From NCBI GenBank assembly GCA_025765615.1, contig JAIVFJ010000031.1:124001-188000 (forward strand): 64,000 nt of DNA, given 5' to 3'. The notes beneath the pieces are model-generated. The model searched no databases and had not been told where the DNA came from. It saw only the letters and a program-made list of their open reading frames with translations. The DNA is from Zopfochytrium polystomum (taxonomy: Eukaryota; Chytridiomycota; Chytridiomycetes; Chytridiales; Chytridiaceae). The first letter of the stretch is position 1. Every line of letters begins with the position of its first letter. Shown piece after piece: positions 34,930 through 46,229 of the stretch. The translations under genes and the position numbers were made by a program.

Positions 34930-35750
34930 ACGGCAACCGCCACCACCGCGGTCGTCGGGTCGGCTGGGCGTGCGCGCGGACCGGGCGCACATCCGATGAC
35001 TCGCGAGCTCTTTGTGGCGATGATCGACGCAGCCGAGAGGACGATCGTCGACGAGTGGAAGCTCGATTGGGAGCGCGTGCAGCTCGTGAGCGGCGGCGCT
35101 GCGTGGGCAGGTATTTTTCATACCGCGTGAACGAAAGCGAGCGGTGCGCACCACATTTCACGCCTGACTTTCCGCCTTTTCACCTCTCTCCTTTCCCTCC
35201 CTCCCTTCCTCTTCCAGACCACGTCGCAGTCAGACTCTTCAAAAAGCACCCGTCGACCAAACTAACGCTCCACTTCCCGTGCCGGTTCCTCTCGCACGAA
35301 CCGTCCCCCCGGTTCGAAGACACCGGCCTCGGCGGCTGGCGCCAGAACCCCGGTCGGTCCGCCAACACGTACCACGACAGCTTCTCCCGCGCCATCGGCG
35401 CCAGCTCGCTCTCTGAACTCGCGGCGGCGGTCGCTCACGAGCGAGTCATCGTCGGCACGGAGCGCGGCGGGTTCCACTTCCGGAACACAAAGGTCGCTGC
35501 GCAGGCCCAGCGCATGATTGCGTTGGCACGTGGGGGATCCGCGGCGCCCGAGTCGGGCGGCACGCTGGACACGTGGAGCAAGTGCAAGGGGTTGAAGCTT
35601 CATGTCGCGCTGGGCGGGTTGTTGGGCGCGGTTCCGGCGGCGGTTGGAGGTGGTGGAGGTGGTGATGGGAGCGGGTTGGAGAAGCGAAAGAGGGATGGCG
35701 AAGGGGCGAACGGGAAAGAGGGAGGAGGTTCGAGAAAGAGGGCAAAGTAA
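34930..35750 (+). CDS. SLOG/DprA-like Rossmann-fold protein lacking an AUG
   Basis: Exons 34930-35110 and 35218-35750 (107-nt intron) encode ~237 aa. The order AVVGSAGR at the N-terminus, VSGGAAWADHVAVRLF, LTLHFPC, GGWRQNPGRSANTYHDSFSR, GFHFRNTKVAAQAQ and GGTLDTWSKCKGLKLHV matches, as far as I recall, an uncharacterised family with a Rossmann-type nucleotide-binding fold of the SLOG kind. The basic tail (GLEKRKRDGE...RKRAK) looks like a nuclear-localisation signal. The frame is closed upstream by TAA at 34921-34923, and no ATG precedes the first conserved strand. The codon where Met is expected is ACG (34930-34932, ACG GCA ACC GCC). The first ATG (35000) would delete the GSAGR strand. So either ACG initiation or a start-codon mutation. 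Confidence 0.6.
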
Positions 35751-36409
35751 GAATTCGTTCGCACTGACCGTGCAACTTGTTACTGTATGAAAGAAGTGAA
35801 TTCGATTGGTTTTTGAAAGGGTAACAGTTTAGCCACCTGACAAATTACATTGTCTTGGCGTGTGTCAGGATAACACTTCGTGACGGGGGGTCAGGGTGAG
35901 CGGCGACGAAAGGGAAGTCGACGCAAGCAGTGTGGTGGTGGAGTTTGTTTTCGACGTCGTCGCACACCTCCCTCCCGTTTGCCGTTTTCTGATTTCAAGA
36001 GCGCAGAAAGAAGAGAACGCCCTCGGCCTCCTTCTGGTCCTCCTTCATCGCCGACGACTAGGCACGCGGTTCCAAAAAGAAAATAACAGATGGACAGAGA
36101 TGCAATAAATATTTATTATTAATATTGTTGACTGTAAATAATTTACACCGCACATGTTATCCTGGGCCTGCTGTGAAAATTTCTCCCGTTGCCTTTTCCA
36201 GGTTACATGTAACTAGGGGACCGACTGACTGTCCTGTGGCCCCCACGAAAACAGCCTGCTGTCTGTCTTCAATCTTCGCTGTCTTCGACCCACCGCCGCT
36301 TCGACAACTAAGCCAGCCAGCAGTTTGTGCAGTTGCTGGGAGACAGCCCCCGGTCTCTCGAGTATTTAAACACTCCCCTACTCACTCTCCGTCGGCACGA
36401 ACCTGCTCT

Positions 36410-36445
<36 letters not shown>

Positions 36446-36470
36446 AGTAAAACCGGAAAAAAAAGCAGAT
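35751..36470. other. Intergenic region before the cysteine-rich peptide gene
   Basis: No gene is supported. An AT-rich patch lies at 36103-36140, and a (CA)n run at about 36413-36442 sits just before the next start codon. Confidence 0.5.
36413..36442. repeat. (CA)n microsatellite in 5' UTR
   Basis: About 30 bp of CA, 28 bp upstream of the ATG of the cysteine-rich secreted peptide. Confidence 0.9.
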
Positions 36471-36939
36471 ATGATCCGAATCCCTCGCGTTCTCCTCCTC
36501 CTCACCGTCCTGACCGCCTTGCTGGTCGTTGCCCTCTCGGTCCCGACGGCCGCAGACATACGCAACCCGCTGGCTGCAAAGAACCGCAAGCTCACGTGCG
36601 GCCACGGCGGCCTTTTCAGCAAAAAGGAGGCCGAGGAAAAGGGCTACGAAAGAGTCTGCAAAGCAGGTGAGTCTCGACGCCTCCACCCACACACAAGATT
36701 CCTTCGCTACGGAAAACTTCAACACTCTCCCCTCCCCCCCCCCCCCCCCCCCCCCCCACCCCGCTGACCACCAAACTCCCGTCTCTCGCTGAAAACATGC
36801 ATAACATTCATTAGGTTGCTTTTGCGAGAAGACCGCGCAACGACATGGCGATCACTGGCAGGTTGCGTGCAAACCTCAAGTGTCGGTCGAGTGGCTGGAC
36901 AAATGCAGAAGCTTCTGCCACTGCCACCAGAACTTCTAG
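36471..36939 (+). CDS. Small secreted cysteine-rich protein
   Basis: Exons 36471-36666 and 36815-36939 (148-nt intron) give 106 aa. Residues 1-~28 are a signal peptide (MIRIPRVLLLLTVLTALLVV, likely cut near PTAA/D). The mature ~78-residue chain carries eight cysteines in the pattern LTC...RVC-KAG-C-F-C...VAC...DKC...SFCHC, an even number that suggests four disulfides. It also has several His and Lys residues. I do not recognise the family; small secreted cysteine-rich proteins of fungi include effectors, antimicrobial peptides and wall proteins, and this sequence does not decide among them. The intron has a poly-C run of about 22 bases at 36736-36757, a likely source of length variation. Confidence 0.7.
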
Positions 36940-37278
36940 TTTTCCTTTTCTTTTTTTTTTTCTTTTTCGATCGCTCCCGATCATCTTGGGTAGTGTTTTA
37001 GTACATCATTGCTGGCTTCCTTCTTCTCCATTCATTTCCATTCTGTTGGTGCCAGCAAGTTTCGGCTTTTCAGGATGGGTCAAAGGAGTTGCAGCAAATA
37101 TAAATTTTCACCACGGCGATGTTTCAGGCAGCGGTCTCCTTTCTCTCTTCTTTGTTTGGTTCTTTCCTTTTTCCAATGGTTCATTGGTTCAATACGAGGA
37201 GAGGGCAAAAAAAGGAGAAAAAAAAAAAAAAAAAAAAAAAAAAAAGAAAGGGAAATCTCTCTTTGGTTGTCCAGAAAG
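36940..37278. other. HEM1 upstream region
   Basis: No separate gene. T-rich near 36950-36966 and an A run at 37218-37244 close to the HEM1 start. Confidence 0.5.
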
Positions 37279-39559
37279 ATGGAAGCGCTCCTATCAAACG
37301 CGACTCGCGCCTGCCCCTTCTTGGCCCGATCGTCTCCAGCTTCGCTCCGTCAGATGTCCTCGGCGTCGTCCTCGTCGTCATCGTTCTGCCCTCACTCGAT
37401 CGTTGTTGCCCCGACGACGACAACCACCACGATCGGATCCGGGTCAGCTCTGTTCCGCGCCGCCGTCGAGTGCCCCGTCATGGGCCGCGCCCTGGCCGTC
37501 CAGTCGATCCGGCTGGCCGCTTTCAGACCCGGCCGCAGCAACAGCACCAGTATAAGCGGCAGACCGAGCCGTCCGCGCTACATCTCGTCGTCCGCAAAGA
37601 ACTGCATGGCATCTCCCGCCGCGGCACCGGAAACGACCGCGTCCAACCGCCTTGGCGATCTTCCAGGGGAGACTCCCTCGAGCACCATGAAAAAGCCAGT
37701 CGCGAAGACGGCCCTTGCTGGGATCTCGCCTTCTCCTTCTGCGACCACCACTGGTGCGGCGAGTGAGTAGATTGGCGCGTGCGTACGTACGTGCCTTCGT
37801 GCAGATCGTTTCCCACCAACTCTGCAATCAGCAGATCGTTGCCGATCGTCGCCCTGACGTGTCCCACCCAAAAACCTGAATGCCAACAAACCAAATCAAT
37901 CCAAACCAACAAAAAAAAAAAAACCTTGCACAGCTCGCGCTGCCGCCGCTGCCGCCGCTGCCGTCTCTGCCGAGCATTCCGCCGCCTCCCCCTTCGAGTA
38001 CGAACGCTTTTTCGAGTACGAACTCAACAAGAAGCACCAGGATAAGTCCTACCGTTACTTCAATAACATCAATCGTCTCGCTGAGCAGTTCCCGCTCGCC
38101 CACACCGCCGTCGGCGAGCATGTCACTGTGTGGTGCTCGAACGACTACCTCGGCATGAGCAAGAATCCCACCGTGCTGGACACGATGAAGTAAGCCCAAA
38201 GCAGCCGCTTTCTTACCGGCCTTTGCTGACTCGCGTTTATTCAATTCACTCGTAATGCACATGATACCACCAAGACGAACCTTGAACAAGTACGGCGCTG
38301 GTGCTGGCGGTACCCGCAACATCGCCGGGAACGCCCAGCTGCACCTCTCACTGGAGCAGGAGCTGGCCTCCTTGCACAATAAGCCTGCAGCATTGGTTTT
38401 CTCGTCTTGTTTCGTTGCCAATGACGCGACCCTTTCCACCCTGGCGTCCAAGATGCCAGGAACTGTGATTTTCTCCGACTCTTCCAACCATGCGTCCATG
38501 ATTCAAGGAATGCGCAACTCACGTGCGAAAAAAGTAATTTTCCGTCACAATGACGTTAGGCACTTGGAGTCTCTCCTGCAGCAGCACGACCTCTCTACTC
38601 CAAAGATTATTGCGTTCGAGTCGGTTTATTCGATGTGTGGCTCCATCGGACCCATTAAAGAGATTGCCGCTTTAGCCAAACAATATAATGCCCTAACGTT
38701 CCTCGACGAAGTACATGCTGTTGGCATGTACGGTAGGACCGGAGCTGGCGTCGCTGAGTACATAGCAGCCATGGATGACATGGACATCATCACCGGGACC
38801 TTGGGCAAGGCATTTGGCGTTGTCGGGGGGTATATCGGTGAGTGTGTCTCCCTTCCCAAACTACCTCTGACTACTACCGACCACCAGCCGGGTCCGCTCG
38901 CCTTGTTGACTACATCCGATCGTATGCCCCCGGCTTCATCTTCACGACTTCTCTCCCTCCGGCCGTCGTTGCTGGCGCATTAGTCTCGATCCGACACCTT
39001 CGCAAGTCCGGTGTTGAGCGCGCTGGGCAACAAGCTCATACACGCCAGCTGAAAGCCATCCTCGGCGACAAGGGCATTCCCGTTGTGCCGAACCCTTCCC
39101 ACATCGTCCCCGTGCTTGTTGGAAACGCCGAAACGGCCAAGTCCGTTTCCGACGAGTTGCTTGCAAAGTACAAGATTTACGTGCAGTCGATTAATTTGTA
39201 AGGAGGCTCTCCACTTTCCATCCTATTTTTTCGCGCCCTCAATTTCATTTCATAACTGCAGCCCGACCGTCGCGCGCGGAGAGGAGCGTCTGCGTATCAC
39301 CCCGACCCCTGGCCACACGGAAGCGCACATGGATCGCCTTGTGTCTGCCCTCACTACAATCTGGAAGGAGCGCGGCCTCAAGACAGAGCATGACTGGGCG
39401 GTAGAGGGCGGACGAGCCGGAGTGGGTATCAGCAGGACTGTGCCCCAGCTCGTCACCGACGCTGACGTCAAGGCCGACTTTGCGCGGGTGAGCACGGGGG
39501 AGCTCCCCCTCTTTTCGGAGCAAGGAACCCTCGGGCGTCTTGTCGATGTTCGCGCTTGA
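37279..39559 (+). CDS. HEM1: 5-aminolevulinate synthase, mitochondrial
   Basis: First enzyme of haem synthesis: glycine plus succinyl-CoA to 5-aminolevulinate, PLP-dependent, in the mitochondrial matrix. Five exons: 37279-37762, 37934-38189, 38275-38837, 38888-39197, 39262-39559; 636 aa. The first ~185 residues are Ser/Ala/Thr-rich, as expected for a targeting sequence, and carry three Cys-Pro motifs (ACPF at C12, FCPH at C37, ECPV at C65) of the haem-regulatory type. The core begins [57 protein letters not shown] and the PLP-lysine motif GTLGKAFG are present, as are FIFTTSLPP and [11 protein letters not shown]. The family assignment is secure. Regulation by haem is inferred from the CP motifs. 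Confidence 0.95.
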
Positions 39560-39915
39560 GCGAGGGAATTTAATGGAACCTTCAAAGAAAGGCACCATGC
39601 TTGTGATGGACAATTTTTTTTACTCCCTTTTCTTTCGACTTTTTTCTTGATGATGTTTCTGTTCAACCTTTCGTAATTTTCTTTTGCCTGCGTCTGCAAC
39701 CTTTTTCTGGCCAACGACCCCATTGCATGACTGGCGCTTCTTCTGCTTATGTCCTCTCTTTTTCAAGATGATGGTATCTCGCGTCCCGTAACGTACGATG
39801 CGTGTAGAACAAACCTGTTTTTTTTTTTTTTTTTTTGAAAACGAAGGCCTTTTTTTGGCAGGTAATGGCGAACTGCAGAAATGTAATCTCATGGCTCCTT
39901 AGGATTCTCCATCCA
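39560..39915. other. Convergent intergenic region
   Basis: Between HEM1 and the minus-strand gene; T run at 39819-39836, no gene seen. Confidence 0.5.
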
Positions 39916-41883
39916 TCACACTCTAGCTTTTTGTTGTTTTCTCAGCCTCGCATAACCAACCGCAACTCCCTCGAGACTGAACGGCCCCATGCTCCCAGCT
40001 CGTTCACCCACGCTGGCGGCGTGACCTGCGAAGCGGTGCACGATGTGATGATCTTCGCAGTTGCCCCAACTGGTGTCGCTCATTTCCTGGACTGCGACAT
40101 CAAACCACCCAACCTGATTCCCTTTGCTGGTGCCGTTGGTAATACCTTCAAACGAGATTTCCTCCTCCCTCCACGTCGAATGAAACCACACAGCGCGCGC
40201 ACGGGCCTCTTCTGCTTTTCCTGGCTGCGGTCTGCACTTGCGAGCATCGCCCTCGCCACGCAGCCCTCCGCCCAGGAGCCCCACAAACACAACCCGCCCG
40301 CCGACCGTGATGTCGTCGTCGGCTTCCTTTTCTCTCCCCTCGCCCTTCGAACAGTCCTCCGCCGCCTGTTTCGACCACTCTCGGTCCGCCGCCAGTGCGT
40401 CGAGCATGCCTCCAACAACGCGCTGAGCGCCAGTGCCGCCGCGGCGCTCCCAGCACCGTCCCGCGGCGGCGTCTGGCCCACCGCCCGCCGCAAGCACGAC
40501 GACGCGCGTTCCCTTCCTCAGTCGCGCGACGGCGTCGGCGACAAGGTGCCCAACGCGACGCGCCGCCGCAGCAGCGGCAGCGGCTGCCGCCAGCGCGGCC
40601 TCGTCGTCGTCGTCCTCCGCTGCGCTCGCCCGCGGCGCGTTCGCGCTCTGGCGTCCCCGGTGGTGGTCGGCGACGGCGGAGGCGGGGAGCGCCAGCGAGT
40701 ACCACGCAGGGACTGTCGCTGCTTCGGTGGTGGAGAAGACGGCGTCGAGGAGCGACCGCCAGGCGCGGGGCGTCGCGCCGCAGGACGGGGAGGTGAGGGT
40801 GAGGAGGACGAGGTCGGGAGATGATGACCGGCCGCCCGGACTCTCTTTTTAGGGAAACTTTGAGGTCAGAAGGGCGCGGATGATTTCATTGCTTGAATGC
40901 TTGTACCTAATACGAATCCGCGCGACGCGCCGCCGGGGAGCTCGTTCCACGCGCGAAACGATCGCACCGCGCTTCCCGCGGTCGCAAGGCGCGCGCGGAT
41001 CGCGCTCCACCCCGCTCCAGGCCCAAACCGTGGGCCGACGGGTACCTCGTCGTCGCTGTCGCAACCGTCGAGGTCGCCGTCGGCCCCGTCCCCCAATTCC
41101 CCGCCCGCTCCGTCTCCACGACCCCACAGCCACTCGCACCCCACCGCAACCACCCGCTCCACCACCTCCCCGGCCTCGCGCATTCCGCCGTCCGCCGCCT
41201 GCGCCTCGCCGCCACCGCCCGCAACCACAGCCCCCGCCGCCGCCCACGCGACCCGCGCCGCGGTCCGCACCGCCAGCGCCGCGACCGCCGCCGCGACCTC
41301 CACCCCGCTAGGGTTCGCCGCCGCCGCCCGCATCCCCATCGCCGTCGCCGCCGCCGCCGCGCATATCGTCCTCGCAGTGCACTCCCGTGTAGTCCGCGAG
41401 CGTCGGCAGCCCCCGCCACGCGAGCCTCGCGAATCCCGCGACGCGGCGCGCGCAGACGAGGCACAGCCGCTCGTCGCAGCGCACGCGGCGCGGCGGCGGC
41501 GGCGGGCGGCCGCGGTCCCCTGCGGCGGCTGCGGCCGGGGGGGCGAACTCGGTGTACGCGTCTGCGCGGGCGTAGTGCGGGCACCGCGGGGCGAGGAGGC
41601 AGGCGCGGACGGCGCGGTCGCAGGCAGGGTGCGGGCATCGCGGCGGCACGGCGGACGAGACGGCGGCGCGCGGGCCGCCGTGTTTGGGCTGCGGGTGCGG
41701 GGTGGGGAGGTGCTGGGCGCACCAGGAGCAGTGGGCGGCGGGGCGCAAGGCGGGGTAAAGGGGGGCGGGTAACAACGCGCGCTGCGGCGGCGGCGGCGGT
41801 GAATGGGCACGGGGTGCGAGCGCAGACGGAGGATGGGCCGGGAGGGGTTCTGGCGCGGCTGGGAGGGACGCAGTCGCACCCAT
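39916..41883 (-). CDS. Unresolved GC-rich gene, Cys/His-rich N-terminus
   Basis: Three open stretches on the minus strand look like one gene. The first, from ATG 41883, begins MGATASLP (an N-myristoylation-like start) and has paired Cys/His clusters: CSWCAQH, CPHPACDRAVRACLLAPRCPH and CDERLCLVCARR, suggesting zinc binding. It stops near 41310, but the frame one base further on stays open with an acidic segment (DLDGCDSDDEVPVG) to about 40910. A GTATTA...AAAAAGAG intron could join it to exon 40839-39916 (308 codons), whose conserved-looking C-terminus includes AVWFHSTWREEEISFEGITN, NQVGWFDVAVQ and NCEDHHIVHRF. I do not recognise the family. The +1 change near 41310-41400 may be a hidden intron or an indel. 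GC is so high that antisense frames are open too. Confidence 0.4.
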
Positions 41884-43530
41884 GGATAGATGGATGGATG
41901 GATGGGTGGATGGAGTCGATCGCGTTGTGTATTCCTGGTGTAAGCTTTGATTGGACAATTCTCTATTTCTTCGTTCGGACGCTCCAGAACTGAGCCCCAC
42001 TCCGTGCGGCGGCGTCGACTAAAGGTACTGAAGAATATGCGGAGTTGTTGAAGAGGCTAGCCCCGTCTCCCAGCCACAGACTCGGAAAGATTGCAACGAT
42101 GGTGAATAGTTAAAACAGTTTGTATCGCAACTAGCCCGGCGGAGTGCTGAGGTGACCGATATGCAGGTGTAGAAACGGCAATTAATGCGGGTTCACGCGG
42201 TAAGTAGGCAGCACTTGCGGCATTGGATTGTTAAATTAAAAGAGACGATCGGCTCTGCCGATTGTACATACAGCCACCATAAAACAACGAAACGAAGTTG
42301 CAATACGGTTTTCAATTCGTGTATCTTTGCACTGAGAAGATGCAGCTTCATCCCCTTCAACGACAATCAGTGCGCTACAAAGCACTCCACAATAATTATA
42401 AGCAAGGCGTCCAAAGCATGAAAGAGTAAAAAAGGATTAAGTTCAGGGGACGCTTTGCACAGTTTGAACAACACGTCATCCAATCGTTTTTGACCGTGTC
42501 TTTTGTCTTTTTGTCCGAGAGCGAGCGAGGAGGGCAAATTATAATGATGAAAAAGAAAGAAACGAAAAAAACAGCCTCACTTCAATTATTAATAATTTCC
42601 ACCGAGCAGATGCGCGCTTGCACGCTTGGATCCTGTTCTTTGGAGTTGCTTTCGTTCATTGGAAACTGGAAGGGACTGCAATGATGATGTCCAACTTTCC
42701 GCTGACTTCAAGACCCCCAAAAAAAAAGAAGAGGAATATCCACCCCCAGAGACTCTGCAAAACACGGACGTTCGGGGCAGCCCCCGCGCGTGCAATTACT
42801 CCATCACTTCGTCAGATGCCTGCACCGCCAACTGGCTAATCGAACGGTTTGATTGATCACTTGCGATTCCCAGTACCTTCGATGGATAGACGGGAAGATA
42901 GATCTGCGATCTGCTGACTGCGACGAAAGGGCTGATGAAAATGGATGCGATCTGTGCGTTCACACGGCATTTTCAGGGCTGATTATTAAATTGTGTCGTT
43001 GCTGAGAAGGTGCCAAGGCCAATACGTAGAGCACTCCAGATTGGGTGAACGGAAGTCGTGTAGCTGGTTCTGCTCGAAGCTCGAGTGGTGTTTGAGGTTT
43101 CGAGGTTGACCGAAGGCTGAACTCTTCATGGCAAATGTTCAACAGTTCTTTGTCCATTCAAGCGCGTTTGGAAGGTACTCGCTCACGAGTCCACGCCGTT
43201 GTTGAAGAAGTGGGGTAGGTAGGATGCCTTAACATCAAAAAGTCGAAACGATGCCGCGGTCGAAATAAATGAACCAAAACAGAAAAAAAAAAAAAAAAAA
43301 AAAACACAAGCGTCCCGCTTGTTCACCTCAACCTGAGGGGTTCTTGGATTCAAAAGTTGAAAACGAGATATTTTTCAGGGTGCGCAGCAAACGGCACCCG
43401 TCTTTAATTTCCACTCGGATGTTGGACGTTGAAGCAACTCTGCCAAACACTGTTGTTTATAAATTACGGTAAAGGTTTCACCGCGCCCTCCAGAGACCGC
43501 CTTCCATGGGTCCAAAAAAAAAAACAACCC
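41884..43530. other. Intergenic region with a decayed repeat copy
   Basis: No functional gene is seen. (GATG)n-like repeats occur at 41885-41915, A runs at 42718-42728 and 43283-43304. The stretch 42600-42835 is a degenerate copy of 46435-46640. Confidence 0.5.
42600..42835 (-). pseudogene. Relic of the 46.4-46.6 kb exon
   Basis: DNA similarity to 46433-46636 is plain: GAGCAGATGC-CGCTTG, GGAAACTGGAAGGGACTGCAA, then TGTCC-ACTTTCCG, and a final ACTTCGTCA-A-GCCTGCA. The minus-strand frame is broken by indels and stops, so it is a fragment of that gene family. Confidence 0.65.
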
Positions 43531-45323
43531 CTACCACACCAACCACCTCCGTCTTGAGCGAGAACCAGATTTCTCCTTCTTCCTCTGAGATGCAAATTGT
43601 ATGGAAAAGAGCGCCACAAAGGTACACGCCCAGAAGAACAGATACGCTGATGCAGAGCTCACTGTGATAACGCTCTCCCAACCTAGAGTGGCCTGCAACA
43701 GCCCCCACGCATTTCCTGCTCGTGGATCACATGAAGGAAAATTCCTAAAGAAACAGCTTTAAAATACCAAAGAAAGAAAGCTGGGCAACGCACCATACCA
43801 CCGTTCGAACATCGAAATCAATCACATTTTTCCGCAAAATGCCCACCCGGTAGAGCCACTCATTTCTTTGAAATCCACGGACAGACCTCGCAAAGAGCCC
43901 GCTGCATAGAACCAGAAGAGCTGGTGAGGCGAAGGTGAGGAAACTATCTTGGGATATAAGCGTGCTGGCAAAGTACAAAGCCACGCCAACACTGGCCCCG
44001 CAAGCAATTCCTGAGAACCCAGACACGCCAAGAGACGAGGGGTCACTTGGTGCGACCATCTTCATGAATTTGGTTCGGAAATTAGTTCCAAGGCGTAAAA
44101 GACGGTGGTTCATACCCCTCCAAGCACGACAATTGCAACAACGCCCTCTCGAACAAGTGTGACAAAGGGAATCAGAAATATTAATAATCGACCGATTTGA
44201 GTAAGCCACTGTTGTTTTCGCTGGATGCAGGCATCATCTTGGGAGGTTTTTGGTGCTGGACTTTGGTCAACATCATTGTGAACGGTATCGCTTTGATTTT
44301 GCATTTGACGTGATGGCGCTGGTCCTGCAGATCTCTGCACTGCTTCCACAGCTCCGTCACGCCCATTTGGGTCATTGTCAATCAACGCATCCAGTTGCCG
44401 TGGGCTGATGGAACCGAAAGAAGTCGAGGGCGGTGCAGATGGTGTCGGTCTGGCAACCATATGGCCAGTAACAACATTGTGCCAGCCTTGAGCTGGCTGT
44501 CGGGGTGAAAGATACTCAACATATGCTGGAGGTGCGAGTTCATCTGGGGCTGTTGGGGACACTGGCTGAAGTGGCAGGGATTCCGCATGCTCAGGATCAA
44601 TTTCAGGCGATGGTGGCGACATGGCAAAAGACGGGTTCGTTGATGGCTGAGGATGATAGACAGGGTTTTGGGTGTCCGGTGAAAGCTCTTGAAGATGTTC
44701 AGGCTCCAGACGGTTGTCTTGATGTTCTTGGAAAGGTTGCAACAGGTTTGTTGGCAGAGCCTGCGCTGAAATATCTGTGGCTCTTTGCGGTTCCACTTGC
44801 AATGAGGAATCGCGCTCTCTTCCTCCATACTGTAACAAATGTAAGGACACCACTGATCGACCTTTTGATGCAATGTTGCCGGCGGTGGAAAAGTTCCTCA
44901 CGACAACAGGATGAATGAAGAAGAGGACGAGAAAGCTGAGGAGCAAGGATTCTGCTAAACTAAACGCTGCTCTCCAGATATGCTCAATGAAAATCCTGCA
45001 AGAAAGGAGAGGTTTTTATAAAAAGCCACACAAACGGCCTGCTTACCACAGATTGGTGGCATACTTGATCCAAACTGCAACAATTGCGACGCCGACAGAG
45101 AAAGCCATAACAAGGGCGCAAACAATTCCAAAGTATAGGTTAATTCGCAATGCTTTCCGAAGTGGTCGATCACTTGCAAAGCCTGACGAGATGAGTGCAA
45201 GAAGGACAGCAATGACGATGGCGCATTCAAGTGACTCTGTTGGCTAATGTAAGTAAAATTGGTTCCACTGCATTCCCAAATACCTTGGAAGAGTAAGAAA
45301 AATATCTGGGCAGAGAAGAGCAT
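43531..45323 (-). CDS. Divergent FTR1-type iron permease
   Basis: Multi-pass membrane protein of the oxidase-dependent iron transporter family. Exons about 45323-45285, 45236-45047, 44995-44116, 44059-43794, 43744-43531; 529 aa. It starts MLFSAQIFFLLFQ and continues ESLECAIVIAVLLALIS, then RINLYFGIVCALVMAFSVGV and EHIWRAAFSLAES. After a Pro/Ser-rich loop of ~190 residues come LLIFLIPFVTLVREGVVA, GFSGIACGASVGVALYF, LFARSVRGFQ and GNAWGLLQATLGWESV. The two signature motifs are altered: REXLE near residue 14 reads QESLE, and the second REGLE-type motif reads REGVV. The loop makes it longer than typical FTR1 (~400 aa). No multicopper oxidase gene adjoins it. It may be a paralog with changed function or a transporter in decay. 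Exon 1 borders may be off by 1 nt. Confidence 0.75.
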
Positions 45324-45324
45324 A

Positions 45325-46229
45325 ATGGGCAGATCTTGGGTTATTGATCGAATTGCTGATGGCAGCAATGCACTGCGAATGGCAAGTCTTGCCTCGATCA
45401 CAAAGCTGGCTTTAGAAGCACTCTTTCCGCAGAAAGATTGGGCTATTGTCTTTTCTCTCTTTGACGTCGCTGAAATCAGATTTTGAATAGCAAAGTTAAA
45501 ATATCTCAAAGAGGTGGAGATGAGGAATGAGAGAGAGAAGGTGACTGAGAGGGATACTGTCGTCGGGTCGATTTGCATGGGGCAAACGGTCACGAAATTT
45601 CAAAATGGAAGAAGTCGATCAATACGCCTGCGACTGCGATGATCGTGATGGCGGCTGAGCCGCCACAATGATGGGTAACGATCGACGTTGCCGCCTTCGG
45701 CAGATCGATCGTGGTGAAGCTCGATCGGACAAGTCGCTGATGTGGCCGCAGGCTGTGGCATGATGGCGGGGTGCCGTCGGCCACATGGTTGGTTGTTGAG
45801 ATCCTCGAGTGCCAGGCTCAGCTCCTACGGCCGCGGCAAGAATCCAGACTCGCAGGGCCACGATCCTTCTATCTTTAGGCGCTCGAGGTCCCAGGGCAGC
45901 TGGTGGATGTGGTGGGATGGCGTATGGCGAGATTGGGTGGGTAGGGGACAGCCGAAAGGCCACACACCTGTTCACAAAAGAGACAGAGAGGTGGGATTGA
46001 TTGGGTGGGAGAGACACAAGACACCCGGAAAGAGGAAACTCGGCCAGAAGGAGGGGTTCAAATATATCGACCGAGCAATCATCTGGCGCTTGAGCGGGCC
46101 TTTCCATTGTAAAGGAGTACGTGTTGGGCCGCAGTGTTCACTCTCCCTTTTCCACCAGCATGTCGATTGCTTGTGTCAGCTCTTCTCGGAAGGTCGGGTT
46201 CATATATTAATATCTCGAGTGCAAAGGAT
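45325..46229. other. Upstream region of the permease gene
   Basis: Several open frames on both strands but none with recognisable content or good splice continuity. Confidence 0.4.
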
